Below are positions 1 to 6,836 of a stretch of 64,000 nt of DNA, piece after piece (the first letter of the stretch is position 1; every line of letters starts with the position of its first letter). Source of the DNA: DSXH01 sp020724325 (GTDB lineage: Bacteria > Bacteroidota > Ignavibacteria > Ignavibacteriales > Melioribacteraceae); assembly GCA_040756515.1 (NCBI GenBank), contig JBFLYW010000020.1, positions 1 to 64,000 of the forward strand, in the 5' to 3' direction. Both the position numbers and the translations under genes were made by a program. The notes under the pieces are model-generated. The model was given only the letters and a program-made list of their open reading frames with translations. It was not told the origin of the DNA and ran no database searches.

Positions 1-2
1 TG

Positions 3-119
3 AATCACCCTATTCCAAGAGTAAGAGCAGCTCATGGTCTGTTGTTTCTGAAAGAACTAACGGTGGAAGAATTTTACATGCATTCGATGGAACTGAAAAA
101 ATTAACAGAGAATAAATAA
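3..119 (+). pseudogene. 3' tail of an unidentified gene cut by the window start
   Basis: The frame beginning at base 3 stays open for 38 codons and ends with TAA at 117-119. The peptide starts NHPIPRVRAAHGLLFLKE and ends MELKKLTENK. The HPxPRVRAAHGLL stretch faintly recalls the C-terminus of IS21-type transposases, but the following residues do not continue that match, so no family is assigned. A second frame (2-115) is also open, so the reading frame itself is not certain. It lies directly upstream of other gene debris and could be a fragment. Confidence 0.25.
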
Positions 120-153
120 AAATGGAGTTGTAGATAATTATGAGAGGTATACA

Positions 154-291
154 TTGAAAGATATTTTATTAGTAATGATTTTATTTGCTTCGCTGGTGTT
201 TCCACAAAATCGAGAACGCACTTTTAGACTGTCGCCAGATAATTTTCTTTTAGATGGAGAACCCCGGATTATGGAGATTTATTGTTTATAA
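154..291 (+). pseudogene. N-terminal remnant of a GH35 beta-galactosidase
   Basis: A TTG start preceded by GAGAGG encodes a signal peptide (ILLVMILFASLVFPQ) followed by FRLSPDNFLLDGEP. That is the usual beginning of secreted GH35 beta-galactosidases, where DNFLLDGxPFRIISGEIHY leads into the catalytic barrel. Here the text collapses to RIMEIYCL and stops at 289-291. The last residues look like RIISGEIHY with a few codons lost. Only about 45 of the expected 600 or more residues remain, so this is a dead fragment. The break point coincides with the start of an accessory block, suggesting that insertion or recombination removed the rest. Confidence 0.6.
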
Positions 292-309
292 TGTATATAA
301 TTGGAAATA
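287..309 (+). repeat. 23-bp imperfect direct repeat, left copy
   Basis: Bases 287-309 match bases 4245-4267 at 21 of 23 positions (shared core TATAATGTATAT and GGAAATA). The left copy sits where the GH35 fragment breaks, the right copy just after the DUF1016 gene. The pair could be insertion footprints of the block between them. The sequence is A+T-rich, so chance similarity cannot be excluded. Confidence 0.3.
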
Positions 310-403
310 ATTAAAATCAGCAAGCAGATAGAACAGAGCTATATTGAATATCTTGAAAGAAAATCCAGACCGGTTGAAGAACTCTTAGCGGAACTAAACA
401 ATG
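301..403 (+). pseudogene. C-terminal fragment of a Phd/YefM-like antitoxin
   Basis: The frame from 301 encodes KQIEQSYIEYLERKSRPVEE followed by LLAELN. It closely parallels the C-terminus of the intact antitoxin at 775-1077 (KQQIKQSYKEYIQGKARPIEEFLTELKN). The DNA differs at many sites, so it is an older paralogue rather than a fresh copy. No N-terminal DNA-binding part or start codon is visible. The fragment abuts the duplicated tail of the 2077-3012 gene, so two unrelated gene ends are fused here. Confidence 0.5.
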
Positions 404-652
404 AATCCTTCAACAAAAAGAGTATTGATGCTGAATTTAAAGAAAATTGATATAAGGGAAATTTTTGTTTCAACTACAGAATATTGGTATCTGCGCTGGC
501 GGGATACTAAAAAAAATTCTTATGCATTCCCTTACAGAGAAACTAATAGACAAATGTATGTTCTAAGAAAAGATAATGGTATCTGGAAAGTTTATGAAAC
601 GATTAGACCAGCTCCAAGGACTTCTATTCCGAACAGAAGAAAATATTCATGA
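401..652 (+). pseudogene. Partial duplicate of the C-terminus of the gene at 2077-3012
   Basis: The 83-codon frame begins MNPSTKRVLMLNLKKIDIRE and matches the last third of the 311-residue protein encoded at 2077-3012, including EYWYLRWRDTKKNSYAFPYR and the RPAPRTSIPNRRKYS ending. About the first 57 bases are clearly diverged from the other copy. From about 458 to 650 the two are almost identical (one mismatch seen), apart from a 54-bp segment present only in the downstream copy. This mosaic suggests gene conversion. The fragment has no ribosome-binding site of its own and is probably not a functional gene. Confidence 0.65.
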
Positions 653-774
653 TACTTGATAGAGAGTAGGACCAAGGTATTAATGAAGCTGCCTTTATTG
701 ACCGATTGTTATTAATTGTTTATTATTGTGCTAGATTGTACAATGATTTACAATTTATTTAAGGAGAGATATTT

Positions 775-1077
775 ATGCCTGTTACAAAAAGTAAGCATTC
801 GGTTCATCGGCTGCCTCTTACAGAAGCACGCAACAACCTCGGAAAGGTTGTACGTAGAGTTCATATAAATAATGAAACCTTTATTCTAGAAAAAGACGGT
901 ATCCCTATCGCTGCTTTAATGAACATTGGCGATTTTGAGGACTATCTTGATACACAAGACCCTAAACTTAAACAGCAAATAAAGCAGAGTTATAAAGAAT
1001 ACATTCAAGGCAAGGCAAGGCCAATTGAAGAATTTTTAACTGAACTCAAGAACGCAATACCAAAACAAAAAAAATAG
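775..1077 (+). CDS. Type II antitoxin, Phd/YefM family
   Basis: This 100-residue protein has the Phd/YefM pattern: an N-terminal segment (LPLTEARNNLGKVVRRV) that forms the DNA-binding fold, a strand pair (ETFILEKDGIPIAALMNI) and a charged C-terminal tail that would wrap the toxin. The ATG is preceded by AAGGAGAG at good spacing. The RelE-like toxin gene starts 19 bases after its stop, the normal antitoxin-first order. By family knowledge it would neutralise the toxin and repress its own promoter. A diverged fragment of a similar antitoxin lies at 301-403. Confidence 0.85.
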   Translation: MPVTKSKHSVHRLPLTEARNNLGKVVRRVHINNETFILEKDGIPIAALMNIGDFEDYLDTQDPKLKQQIKQSYKEYIQGKARPIEEFLTELKNAIPKQKK

Positions 1078-1096
1078 AATATAACAGCGTCTGGAG

Positions 1097-1378
1097 ATGT
1101 CTTTGTTTAATGTGAAATCTACCCCAACATTTGAACGCGGGTTTAAGATTCTAACAAAACGTAACCATGAGCTGCTAATAAAATTTGTTGTTCTACTGGC
1201 AATTTTAACATACGACCCTTACAATATCAGCGGAAGGCACAATATAAAGAAGCTGACAAACGTCTCCAAAGGAGAAGGACAATGGCGAATCCGTATGGGT
1301 AAATACCGATTGAGATACGATATAATTGATGAAGATGTAGTATTACATTCCTTTAGCCACCGGAAAGATGCTTACTAA
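1097..1378 (+). CDS. RelE/ParE-superfamily toxin
   Basis: The 93-residue basic protein follows the Phd/YefM antitoxin at 19 bases. It shows the RelE/ParE layout: an N-terminal helical stretch (TPTFERGFKIL), DPYNISGRHNIKKL, then GQWRIRMGKYRLRYDIIDED and a C-terminal SFSHRKDAY. The RIRxGxYRxRY core and the HRK..Y tail are typical of ribosome-dependent RNA-cleaving RelE toxins, where basic and tyrosine residues act on mRNA. The length is normal and no disruption is seen, so it is probably functional. The exact activity (RNase or gyrase poison) is inferred from family only. Confidence 0.8.
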   Translation: MSLFNVKSTPTFERGFKILTKRNHELLIKFVVLLAILTYDPYNISGRHNIKKLTNVSKGEGQWRIRMGKYRLRYDIIDEDVVLHSFSHRKDAY

Positions 1379-1687
1379 TAATTTTTATGTGGTTAGCTTC
1401 ATTTCCAGCTGCCATTCTTTTTAAGGAGATTGATTGCTTATAATCCCAGAAATTGCATTTGATAAATTATTTAGAAGATTAAACACGGTACTCATTATCC
1501 TACAACAAGTTAAATTCAGATTTTCTAGTTGCATTAGAAGAGGTGAGAATCCTGATACCGTAAAATGGTTGACTACAATGACTTCATAAAAGATGCTATT
1601 ACCCAATGCAATTTTCGGGTTTAATACTATTTCCCAAAAGTTACTATGCAAAAATTATTTTTCGAATTAATTGCAAATATTTTCTAT
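1379..1687. other. Gene-free stretch with possible degraded coding debris
   Basis: No intact gene is seen. On the plus strand around 1490-1610 two frames joined by a frameshift read roughly YNKLNSDFLVALEEVRIL and NDFIKDAITQCNFRV. This vaguely resembles the HEPN/substrate-binding partner of MNT nucleotidyltransferases (FLKALERLEEA...KDAIIQRFEF). The match is weak and is recorded only as a hint that another toxin-antitoxin remnant could lie here. Confidence 0.3.
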
Positions 1688-1993
1688 TTACCATTTCATC
1701 CTATAAGGGAAATATTTTCCTTCGGTAGTCAATAGTTTCGAAATGCTGATAGCTTGATGTTCCAATATTTGTGCGGCAGAGAGATTCAATGAACGCCACT
1801 TTACTTTTTTATGCCATCTTTTTGAAAATGATTTTGCTAATGATCTTTTGCAATTAGTTCTCAACAATCTCGAATTATTTATTTCCGGTTTGAAGCCGCG
1901 TCCAAACATCCCTACTACAATTCTATCAGCAAAGGGTGAACGGAATTCTTCTATGATATCGAATTATAAAACACTTCTCTCAAGTTTTTCTAT
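1688..1993 (-). pseudogene. C-terminal remnant of a Cas1 CRISPR integrase
   Basis: Read on the minus strand, this stretch gives LERSVL, a TAA stop, then FDIIEEFRSPFADRIVVGMF, and ends ILEHQAISISKLL..GKYFPYRMKW. The pattern xRxSLxFDLIEEFRxPxADRxV followed by a basic helix and a closing QAxxLAxxLxGxxxYxPFRWK is the Cas1 C-terminal domain, including the EEFR acidic metal-site region. The N-terminal domain is absent, there is an in-frame stop, and no Cas2 or CRISPR array is visible nearby. It is therefore a fossil of an adaptation module. Confidence rests on motif recognition alone. Confidence 0.55.
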
Positions 1994-2076
1994 TGTAAAA
2001 ATGTTACAGTCATATACTTGTTTCAATACCTGTAATTAGTTAGTTTCCAATTGGAGTTTATAATTAGAGTTGGAAG

Positions 2077-3012
2077 GTGGAGTATCTTTCTTTATATGAA
2101 ATAAACTCATCAAAAGATGACATCAAGCGAGAACTTGAACTGCTATTATCGAACAAAGCAGTTGTAACCAAACCAAATTCGCTTCAATGGCAATTCTTTA
2201 GTGAATGCGTCAACAAACTTATCAATCATACTTCAACTATTAATAAGTCTAACAGTAAATCAAGCTTTAATTCATTTCCAAGCACTCATAAAGCACAGCT
2301 AAAGTTCGAAGTTGAAGACAAGCTGAAAAAATTTTATCTGAAGCCCGGTAGAAAAATAAATTTTGTTTTCCAGTTAATTCACAAAAAAGAACTGCAAAAT
2401 ATTTTTTTCGATGAAGAAGAACCTTATCCCGATGTTGGCGGTTATTCCATTCTAATCCGGGATACTTCTAATGAACTCACTCCAAACCACAACCTTACTG
2501 AAAGAGATATCAAAGAATACATCGAGCGTGTTGTTGTTGAAGCTGTTGAAACAGAATTCGATGCTTATCATTCTTTGCCGGAAATTATTGATAACCAACT
2601 ACTCAATACTTGGTTCTGTCCGAATGGTCCAGCAAAAAAAGAAATCATGCATGTATTAATCCGCCACAAAGAACGCGGATGGATTTTGACTAATCCTATG
2701 AATCCTTCCACTAAAAGAATACTGACGATGAAGGTGAAGAAGATAGAGAAGAGAGAAATTTTTGTTTCAACTACAGAATATTGGTATCTGCGCTGGCGGG
2801 ATACTAAAAAAAATTCTTATGCATTCCCTTACAGAGAAACTAATAGACAAATGTATGTTCTAAGACCTGCCTCGCCGTCCACCTTGGATTGCTCAACGTC
2901 AGACGGGAGTCAAGGTGGGAAAGATAATGGTATCTGGAAAGTTTTTGAAACGATTAGACCAGCTCCAAGGACTTCTATTCCGAACAGAAGAAAATATTCT
3001 CTCTGTATGTAG
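2077..3012 (+). CDS. Unknown protein, possible partner of the DUF1016 nuclease
   Basis: I do not recognise this 311-residue protein. It starts at GTG; GGAAGG immediately precedes it and an in-frame stop lies just upstream, so no longer start is possible. The N-terminal part is lysine- and serine-rich. The middle contains FDEEEPYPDVGGYSILIRD. The C-terminal part has an aromatic motif (EYWYLRWRDTKKNSYAFPYR) ending RPAPRTSIPNRRKYS, which recalls small NTF2/SnoaL-like folds but is not assigned. It has no signal peptide or membrane segment. An 18-residue proline/serine/glycine insertion interrupts the C-terminal domain (bases 2866-2919) and is missing from the partial duplicate at 401-652. The DUF1016 gene begins 23 bases downstream, so co-transcription is likely. 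Confidence 0.5.
   Translation: MEYLSLYEINSSKDDIKRELELLLSNKAVVTKPNSLQWQFFSECVNKLINHTSTINKSNSKSSFNSFPSTHKAQLKFEVEDKLKKFYLKPGRKINFVFQLIHKKELQNIFFDEEEPYPDVGGYSILIRDTSNELTPNHNLTERDIKEYIERVVVEAVETEFDAYHSLPEIIDNQLLNTWFCPNGPAKKEIMHVLIRHKERGWILTNPMNPSTKRILTMKVKKIEKREIFVSTTEYWYLRWRDTKKNSYAFPYRETNRQMYVLRPASPSTLDCSTSDGSQGGKDNGIWKVFETIRPAPRTSIPNRRKYSLCM
2866..2919 (+). repeat. 54-bp in-frame palindromic insertion inside a gene
   Basis: Comparison with the duplicate at 401-652 shows that these 54 bases are an insertion between CTAAGA and AAAGATAATGG. They are G+C-rich compared with the host gene and carry an inverted repeat CCACCTTG (2879-2886) / CAAGGTGG (2911-2918). The insertion keeps the frame and adds 18 residues (PASPSTLDCSTSDGSQGG). 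It resembles the protein-embedded palindromic elements known from Rickettsia in concept, though no relation is claimed. Confidence 0.7.
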
Positions 3013-3035
3013 TAATAATTTTTAACAAGAGCTAA

Positions 3036-4223
3036 ATGTCGAAATCAAAAAAAAATACTGCTATTAAAAGCGATTACCCATCGCTTGTTGCGGATATAGC
3101 AAGTTTACTCGAACGCGCACGTAAGTTTTCTGCACGCTCCGTTAATGTTATTCTCACTTCTACGTATTGGTTGATCGGTAAAAAAATAGTAGAGTATGAA
3201 TATCAAGGGATGAGCCGCACCGAATACTATGGTGATCGTTTGATTGAAAAACTTGCAGAAGACCTTACAACTAAATTAGGGAGAGGTTTTGGTAAAAGTA
3301 ACGTCTTTTTAATGAAAAGTTTTTATTTGTCTTATCCAAACATTTTCCAGACACCGTCTGGAAAATCTTCCGGCAGCGCCAACATTCGCCAAACATCCTC
3401 TGGCAAATCTTTATCTGATATTATGCAGACACCCTATGCACAATCTTTGATGGTAGAGTTATCTAGCAAATTCCTTTTGCCCTGGTCACATTATGTTCGC
3501 TTGTTGTCAGTTAAAGATGCTGATGCAAGAAATTTCTACGAAACAGAAGCGCTCCGCTCCGGCTGGTCCGTTCGCCAGCTAGACCGCCAAATTTCCTCTC
3601 AGTTTTATGAAAGAGCGCTGCTTTCAAAAAACAAAACTGCTATGCTAAAGAAAGGTGTAAAACACTTATCGCAAGAAATACTATCTGCTGAAGAAGAAAT
3701 AAAGGACCCTTATATTCTCGAATTTCTTGGACTAAAAGATGAATATTCAGAAAACGATCTTGAAGAAGCTCTTATAGATCATCTTGAAAAATTTCTTCTC
3801 GAACTTGGCAGCGACTTTGCATTTTTAGGAAAGCAAAAACGTCTTCGTATAGGTAACGCGTGGTACCGTGTCGATCTTATCTTCTTTCACCGTAAACTGA
3901 GGTGTATTGTAATTATTGATCTTAAAGTTGGTAAGTTTACCCATGCAGATGCCGGGCAAATGCATCTGTATCTAAACTATGCAAAGGAGTACTGGACAAA
4001 CAAAAACGAAAACCCGCCCGTTGGTTTAATTCTTTGCGCCGAAAAAGATTCTGCCGTTGCCAAATATGCCCTCGATGGCTTGCCTAATAAAATTCTTGCA
4101 TCCGAATACAAACTTGCTCTGCCTGATGAAAAACTTTTGCAAAAGGAACTGGAAAAAACTCTGAAATGGCTTTACAAAAGAAAAAATATAAAGGATGTTG
4201 TAAAAAGAAGCCGGAAGTATTAG
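3036..4223 (+). CDS. DUF1016/YhcG-family PDDEXK nuclease
   Basis: The 395-residue protein has the DUF1016 layout. The N-terminal helical domain contains VNVILTSTYWLIGKKIVEYE and YYGDRLIEKLAEDLTTKLGRG. A linker of variable length follows, then LPWSHYVRLLSV, then a C-terminal PDDEXK nuclease-like domain (residues about 230-360). In that domain EEALIDHLEKFLLELG, VDLIFFHRKLRCIVIIDLKVGKF and DAGQMHLYLNY contain the acidic and lysine residues expected of the catalytic core. The linker (about residues 103-137) holds repeats of the form NIxQTxSGKS with DNA-level palindromes. Family members occur in mobile islands and beside restriction systems. The exact role is unknown; with the preceding unknown gene it may form a defence pair. 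Confidence 0.8.
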   Translation: MSKSKKNTAIKSDYPSLVADIASLLERARKFSARSVNVILTSTYWLIGKKIVEYEYQGMSRTEYYGDRLIEKLAEDLTTKLGRGFGKSNVFLMKSFYLSYPNIFQTPSGKSSGSANIRQTSSGKSLSDIMQTPYAQSLMVELSSKFLLPWSHYVRLLSVKDADARNFYETEALRSGWSVRQLDRQISSQFYERALLSKNKTAMLKKGVKHLSQEILSAEEEIKDPYILEFLGLKDEYSENDLEEALIDHLEKFLLELGSDFAFLGKQKRLRIGNAWYRVDLIFFHRKLRCIVIIDLKVGKFTHADAGQMHLYLNYAKEYWTNKNENPPVGLILCAEKDSAVAKYALDGLPNKILASEYKLALPDEKLLQKELEKTLKWLYKRKNIKDVVKRSRKY

Positions 4224-4655
4224 AAGAATTTGAGAAAGAGTTCATATAATGTATATTATAGGAAATACCTCAAACAAAATAACTTACTAACTCATATTGC
4301 AGCACAAGTTTTGCTAACTGCTTTGTTACGAATAGGTTATACCCCGCGGAAGAATTATTCGAAAATCTATTTTCGAAGTTTTATAACCTACCGCTTGAGA
4401 AAATAAATTAAGTTATTGAGACATCAGAAGTTACAACCCCGGTTTACCCGGCATCAAAACTGTTTTTCGCAAACGCCTAGCTTTAGATAAATCCATTCTC
4501 TAACATTCTTTTTCCTCCCTAACTAAATCTTTTGTTTATTTATCAAAAGCTCCTCCTTTTGAAGGGTTGGACTTGCCCGCCATCTGTTTGGCGGACTTGT
4601 CCTTCGCAAGCGGCTCAATCAATTTTTAACAAAAACATTTTCGAGGATTAATATC
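4224..4655. other. Intergenic stretch between DUF1016 gene and recombinase
   Basis: No gene is supported. The stretch holds the right copy of the 23-bp direct repeat (4245-4267). Around 4570-4600 is a G+C-rich palindrome with arms CCGCCA (4577-4582) and TGGCGG (4589-4594). Similar short G+C-rich palindromes recur at 25397-25415 and elsewhere. Short open segments around 4300-4420 do not resemble a known protein. Confidence 0.5.
4245..4267 (+). repeat. 23-bp imperfect direct repeat, right copy
   Basis: It matches 287-309 at 21 of 23 positions and lies 21 bases after the DUF1016 stop codon. Together the two copies bracket the antitoxin fragment, TA pair, Cas1 fossil, unknown gene and nuclease. 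Confidence 0.3.
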
Positions 4656-5654
4656 ATGGATTACAGAAAAACTATTCCTGTTGTTTATCACTCATGCATC
4701 ACATGGAGTGGAAAATTTAGTTACACTTTTAAGAGCGATCGAGATGAAATTTTGTTGAATGAAGCAATTGATCATTTCCTTGAGTATCATAAACATTCAT
4801 ACTCACAAAACACAATTTACGCTTATTCCCGGGACCTCAACTTCTTGCAAAACAAACTTGGCAATACTTTAATGAGTAGTATTAATGAAGAACACATTCA
4901 TGGCTTCCTTTCTCAATTTGATAGTTCCAACATAAAAATTCCTTATCTTTCCGCCGCGTCACTTAACAGAACGAAAAGTTCTTATCGCTCTTTCTTTAAC
5001 TGGTGCTATACCAGAAGATACATCAATGTAGATTTGTCAAAAGAAATTCGTTTGGTGAAAACACGCTCTCAATCAACACCGGCAATTTCGCAAGAAGAGA
5101 TTCGCATATTGCTGGATACAATTTCAAAATCGTCCGATAAATATTCGCAACGTGATAAAACACTTTTTGCTGTTCTTGCATTTTCCGGTATTAGAAAATC
5201 AGAAGCGCTTGCTTTACGAATTTCTGATTATGACAGCTTATCAAAAACTCTCTACTTGCCGAGGACTAAATGTGGGTCTAAAAAATCTCAACCTATTCCA
5301 TTGGTGTTATCTAAAATTCTGGACGAGTATATTAGTGAAATCCCAAGAGGCAATATCATTGAGCAACACAGTTCTCTTTTCCCCGGTCTTCATAATAACT
5401 CCAGCTTATCCAGCCGGCAAGTGTCTAACAGATTTGAAAAATGGAAAGGGATTACTGGAATAAGAAAAAATCTAACTATTCATTCCTTCCGGGCAGCTTA
5501 TGCTTCTCAACTTTACAAGATTACAAAGAATCCATTGCTCGTTTCTTATGCTTTAGGTCATTCCTCTTTCAATACTACAAAGCGGTACATCAGTGAAGAT
5601 ATTTTTGACTTTTATTCCGTATTGGAAAATTCCTTTCCTCGCGTGCATATTTAA
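4656..5654 (+). CDS. Tyrosine recombinase/integrase
   Basis: The 332-residue protein has both parts of a XerC/D-like tyrosine recombinase. An N-terminal SAM-like core-binding domain (residues about 31-125, HSYSQNTIYAYSRDLNFL) is followed by the catalytic domain. The catalytic residues are visible: R180 in SGIRKSEALAL, H276 and R279 in HSFR, H302 in LGHSS, and the nucleophile Y311 in TTKRYIS. A Shine-Dalgarno-like GAGG precedes the ATG. It probably catalyses site-specific integration or inversion and is a likely agent for the accessory block around it. No att site could be identified with certainty. It appears intact. Confidence 0.85.
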   Translation: MDYRKTIPVVYHSCITWSGKFSYTFKSDRDEILLNEAIDHFLEYHKHSYSQNTIYAYSRDLNFLQNKLGNTLMSSINEEHIHGFLSQFDSSNIKIPYLSAASLNRTKSSYRSFFNWCYTRRYINVDLSKEIRLVKTRSQSTPAISQEEIRILLDTISKSSDKYSQRDKTLFAVLAFSGIRKSEALALRISDYDSLSKTLYLPRTKCGSKKSQPIPLVLSKILDEYISEIPRGNIIEQHSSLFPGLHNNSSLSSRQVSNRFEKWKGITGIRKNLTIHSFRAAYASQLYKITKNPLLVSYALGHSSFNTTKRYISEDIFDFYSVLENSFPRVHI

Positions 5655-5914
5655 TAGGTGGACAGAAAGAGCCGCGCTTTTCCTTTACAATGTTATTTTA
5701 TACAAAATAATTTGCATGAAGAAAAAATATCTTATCAAAACACATTCCAATCGGAATCACCTTTTCAAAATAAAATTGGTTCAGCTTTTAAGATACAGCA
5801 GTAGAAGGGAAGTAAAAGCAATTTTTGTCAAAAATCTATTAACGTCAGATAAACTTATAATCTGCCGGTAGTGAATACTATGATAAATCAAAAATAATGT
5901 CCTATATTTGTTAT
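5655..5914. other. Gene-free stretch upstream of the AbiE-like pair
   Basis: No convincing gene is present. A 92-codon open frame overlapping the recombinase end has no family signature and no good start context. The regulatory repeats of the next genes begin at 5915. Confidence 0.4.
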
Positions 5915-5931
5915 GTGAGTTATATACTCAC
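5915..5931. promoter_or_regulatory. Inverted repeat 1, likely antitoxin operator
   Basis: The sequence is GTGAG-N7-CTCAC (here extended to GTGAGT/ACTCAC). A second element of identical arms and spacing lies at 5988-6004, just before the antitoxin start. AbiEi antitoxins of known AbiE systems repress their operon through paired inverted repeats, so these two are good operator candidates. A -10-like TATAAT lies between them (5939-5944). Confidence 0.55.
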
Positions 5932-5987
5932 AAATAGTATATAATAAATCATTGTTTGTTACAAAAATGAGGTGTAGTATTAAAATC

Positions 5988-6004
5988 GTGAGGTTCAAAC
6001 TCAC
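5988..6004. promoter_or_regulatory. Inverted repeat 2, likely antitoxin operator
   Basis: This is the second GTGAG-N7-CTCAC element, 73 bases downstream of the first and ending 9 bases before the ATG of the AbiEi-like gene. Its position would let a bound repressor block transcription or translation initiation. Confidence 0.55.
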
Positions 6005-6013
6005 AACTCTAAC

Positions 6014-6832
6014 ATGGAAAAACATATATCATATCGTTCTGCAGAATTGTTAAAGAAATTACACATGCGCAATCAAGATTTCTTTACTCTTAAAGATGCA
6101 AAGGAAATTTTACCTAACAGTGAAGAATCAGCAATTCGCAAACTGTTAAGTGATATGACTAAAAGAAATCTTATTCTCAGAATCAAAGATGGATTATATA
6201 ATATTATTCCTTACGAAAAGGAAAGTGATAAATATTTTCCGAATTGGCATCTTGTTGCAGAAAAACTGGTGCAGTCGGAGGAATATTACATCGGCTTTTA
6301 TAGTGCATTAGATATTCATAGTCTTGTAACACAGCCATCGCTTTCTGAACAGATTGTCACTAAAAAACAATTTACGCCCAAAAATCAATTGATCAAGAAA
6401 ATTAAATTTGAATTCATAACGTACAATGAACAACGCTTCTTTGGTTTTGAGAAAATATGGATAGATGATTTCAATAAAGTCTTCTGTAGTGATATTGAAA
6501 AAACAATTATAGATTGTCTGTATAAACCGAATTATTCTGGTGGTATTTCTGAAATAATCAAGGCAATTAAAAAAAGTCATGAACAAATCAATCTCGAGAA
6601 AATGCATTTGTATCTTGAAAAATTTGATACGCAAGTTGTTCTAAAACGGCTGGGTTTTATTCTGCAGTATCTTAATCAATTCGATTCGCTAAAAAATAAT
6701 ATTAAACCTAACGTTAGTAACTCATATACGCTTCTCGATCCTTCGCTTCCTAAGTCCGGCAAGTACTGTTCTGAGTGGAAAATAATTGACAATGTTGGAA
6801 TTGAATCTGCAATTAAATCTTTATTAACATAA
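6014..6832 (+). CDS. AbiEi-family antitoxin / transcriptional regulator
   Basis: The 272-residue protein begins with a winged-helix domain (LLKKLHMRNQDFFTLKDAKE then ESAIRKLLSDMTKRNLILRIKDGLYNIIP) followed by the AbiEi domain (GFYSALDIHSLV, and DIEKTIIDCLYKPNYSGGIS). This is the architecture of type IV AbiEi antitoxins, which repress their operon and counteract the nucleotidyltransferase toxin without binding it. The toxin gene starts 4 bases after its stop. Two matching inverted repeats lie upstream. The antitoxin is intact, whereas its toxin is interrupted. No clear Shine-Dalgarno is visible before the ATG. Confidence 0.8.
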   Translation: MEKHISYRSAELLKKLHMRNQDFFTLKDAKEILPNSEESAIRKLLSDMTKRNLILRIKDGLYNIIPYEKESDKYFPNWHLVAEKLVQSEEYYIGFYSALDIHSLVTQPSLSEQIVTKKQFTPKNQLIKKIKFEFITYNEQRFFGFEKIWIDDFNKVFCSDIEKTIIDCLYKPNYSGGISEIIKAIKKSHEQINLEKMHLYLEKFDTQVVLKRLGFILQYLNQFDSLKNNIKPNVSNSYTLLDPSLPKSGKYCSEWKIIDNVGIESAIKSLLT

Positions 6833-6836
6833 ATCT

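Noticed and set aside
3..60. Possible IS21-type transposase tail
   Set aside because: Only about 13 residues look similar and the rest does not continue the match.
5593..5871. 92-codon open frame after the recombinase
   Set aside because: It overlaps the recombinase end, lacks a ribosome-binding site and has no recognisable composition or motif.
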